DNA of 64,000 nt from Pseudomonas indica NBRC 103045 (GTDB taxonomy: Bacteria; Pseudomonadota; Gammaproteobacteria; Pseudomonadales; Pseudomonadaceae), in contig NZ_BDAC01000007.1 in the NCBI RefSeq assembly GCF_002091635.1, positions 62,001-126,000 on the forward strand. The letters run 5' to 3'. Of the stretch, positions 62,846-64,000 are shown piece after piece. The stretch's first letter is position 1, and each line of letters opens with the position of its first letter. The position numbers were made by a program, and so were the translations under genes. Below the pieces are notes generated by a model. The model ran no database searches, was not told the origin of the DNA, and saw only the letters and a list, made by a program, of their open reading frames with translations.

Positions 62846-63496
62846 ATGAGTCTTTCGACCCGCCGGCGTGCCATCTATACCGGTCTCGCCGGCCATTTCT
62901 CCGAGGAGGAACTGCTGCCGCTGCTCTGGTTGTGGGAAACCAAGTATTCGGAAAAACCCTCTTTCGCCCTCAATGGGTTTCTCGCCGAAATCGCCGCGCT
63001 GAGCGAGCGTAAGCTGGAGCGCGCTCGGCTATACCGCGAACTGGTCGGGGCCCTGAGCGGCCCCGTCAGTCAATTGCTGCCGGACCCCGAAGCCCGCCTG
63101 CAGGCCTGGCGCCGCAAGCATGGCGTAGTCGCGCCGAAGAGTGCAGCGGCGACGCCTGACGATCAGGCGCGGGAAACCTTCGAGGCGCTCGCCGATGCCC
63201 TGTTCGGCTTGGTCGACCCGGAGCGGCTGCCGCAACTGTGCCGACAGGCGGCCAACAACCTGAATAGCCTGCGTACCGATGCCGGCGTACGACTGCGCCT
63301 GCGCAGTTGGTTGGACCAGTACGGCCGCCTGGGAGCGGCGGGGTTGGAGCTGGACCACCTGAAGATGCTGCTCAACCTGATCTACATCGGACTCTGCGAG
63401 CTGCTCGGCCCGGTACTGGCCGATCAGACATTGACCCGCGCGGTGCAGCAGGTGGAGCGGTTGGGGCTGCCGATGTCGCCGCAGAAGTTGTTGTAA
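62846..63496 (+). CDS. Unidentified protein coupled to the ammonium transporter
   Basis: A 216-residue, mostly helical, soluble protein (MSLSTRRRAIYTGLAGHFSE). It starts one base after the transporter stop, so co-expression is near certain. Visible features: an Arg-rich N-terminus, a linker with KSAAATPDDQARE near 97-112, and C-terminal Leu-rich helices (LDHLKMLLNLIYIGLCELLG). I recognise no domain. Co-expression suggests it modulates or assembles the transporter, but no direct motif supports that. Confidence 0.65.
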   Translation: MSLSTRRRAIYTGLAGHFSEEELLPLLWLWETKYSEKPSFALNGFLAEIAALSERKLERARLYRELVGALSGPVSQLLPDPEARLQAWRRKHGVVAPKSAAATPDDQARETFEALADALFGLVDPERLPQLCRQAANNLNSLRTDAGVRLRLRSWLDQYGRLGAAGLELDHLKMLLNLIYIGLCELLGPVLADQTLTRAVQQVERLGLPMSPQKLL

Positions 63497-63650
63497 GGGA
63501 TTGCGAAAGGAAGGCTCAGTCGTTGTGAGGGGCTTCTGAGCCAAACCGACTAGCGAGTTCGCAGACACCTCTTGTTTCGCCACCGGCGAGTTACTCCTGG
63601 CAGTGGTCCCAGAAGGTGACCAAGAGGGTTTGCGCTGACATCCGAACCCA

Positions 63651-63684
63651 AAAAGAAAACCCGGCGCAGGCCGGGTTTTCTTTT
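63651..63684. terminator. Bidirectional terminator after sodB
   Basis: AAAAGAAAACCCGGC-GCAG-GCCGGGTTTTCTTTT gives a strong stem with A-run on one side and T-run on the other. It serves sodB on the minus strand and could also end the transcript of the transporter-linked gene on the plus strand. Confidence 0.85.
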
Positions 63685-63699
63685 GGATCAGCGAGAGGC

Positions 63700-64000
63700 T
63701 CAGGCGGCGAAGTTCTTCGCTACGAAGTCCCAGTTGACCAGGTTCCAGAACGCTTCGACGTACTTCGGACGCAGGTTGCGGTAGTCGATGTAGTAGGCGT
63801 GTTCCCAGACGTCGCAGGTCAGCAGCGGGGTGTCGCCGCTGGTCATCGGGTTGCCCGCGCCGATGGTGCTGGCCAGGGCCAGGGAGCCGTCGGCCTTCTT
63901 CACCAGCCAGCCCCAGCCGGAGCCGAAGGTGCCGATGGAGACCTTGCTGAACTCTTCCTTGAACTTGTCGAAAGAGCCGAAGGCCGCGTTGATGGCGTCG
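63700..64000 (-). CDS. sodB: Iron superoxide dismutase, 5' end beyond the window
   Basis: The visible 99 C-terminal residues read from [20 protein letters not shown] to [12 protein letters not shown]. Family motifs: [18 protein letters not shown], and [19 protein letters not shown], in which Asp and His are metal ligands. This is the iron-type SodB (about 193 residues in full). It dismutates superoxide in the cytoplasm. Its position near bifA is as in P. aeruginosa. Confidence 0.95.
   Translation of the reverse strand, partial: DAINAAFGSFDKFKEEFSKVSIGTFGSGWGWLVKKADGSLALASTIGAGNPMTSGDTPLLTCDVWEHAYYIDYRNLRPKYVEAFWNLVNWDFVAKNFAA

Noticed and set aside
63497-63650. Possible small RNA or tRNA-like gene between the transporter-linked gene and sodB
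   Set aside because: No cloverleaf or consensus promoter can be drawn; nothing beyond the terminator is supported.

Overview
The window is high-GC gammaproteobacterial chromosome from a Pseudomonas. Support comes from a bifA-type GGDQF/EAL protein next to sodB, a leucine dehydrogenase/E1-alpha/E1-beta/E2 block, a folE-folX-folM tetrahydromonapterin cluster, a short LOV photoreceptor of the P. putida SB1 type and extragenic palindromes of the 'GTAGGAGC...GCTCCTAC' class. The gene content resembles P. aeruginosa, but the REP elements and accessory island point to an environmental member of the group; the species cannot be fixed from the sequence.

Left part (1-9.95 kb): acetate kinase (3' end missing), slyD, a glutathione peroxidase, a TetR repressor with an Old Yellow Enzyme reductase sharing one operator sequence, a GT4 glycosyltransferase, cysZ, a CHASE4-like/PAS/GGDEF diguanylate cyclase and trxB.

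Centre (10-39.1 kb): a contact-dependent inhibition (CDI) two-partner secretion locus. cdiB is followed by an intact 3,920-residue cdiA whose C-terminus looks like a PoNe-type PD-(D/E)xK DNase, and by a PoNi-like (DUF1911) immunity gene. Behind this lies a graveyard and reservoir of orphan toxin/immunity cassettes: an unidentified toxin with its immunity gene, a truncated copy of the PoNi gene, an orphan CdiI, a papain-like toxin split by a 141-bp miniature transposon, a possible RNase toxin, a frameshifted deaminase toxin, and a truncated second cdiA ending in a colicin-E3-like tail. A solitary immunity gene closes the array. Toxin tails usually overlap their immunity genes by 1-4 bases, and cassettes share pieces of cdiA as homology arms. 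Cassette tails are clearly AT-richer than the surroundings. Two related structured leaders precede small accessory genes (Bro-N-like and DUF3077-like) at the two edges of the second cdiA block.

Right part (39.1-64 kb): mostly core genes. They include a glycolipid-binding family protein, HopJ/DUF1244, folX-folE-folM, a monooxygenase-domain membrane protein, a MerR regulator (possible class II LitR) near a short LOV protein, a PilZ-like protein, a flavodoxin and a cupin. A lone HrpK/HrpF-like translocator-type protein follows, then an aldolase/hydrolase/DUF1569 operon, an SDR, an enoyl-CoA hydratase, a transglutaminase-like protein, the leucine dehydrogenase and 2-oxoacid dehydrogenase block, DUF3509, bifA, an ammonium transporter with an unidentified partner, and sodB (5' end missing).

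No tRNA, rRNA, CRISPR array or intact transposase gene was recognised. Four copies of repeats sharing one 23-bp core occur here, and two of them show TA target duplications that can be proved by comparing sequences inside the window.
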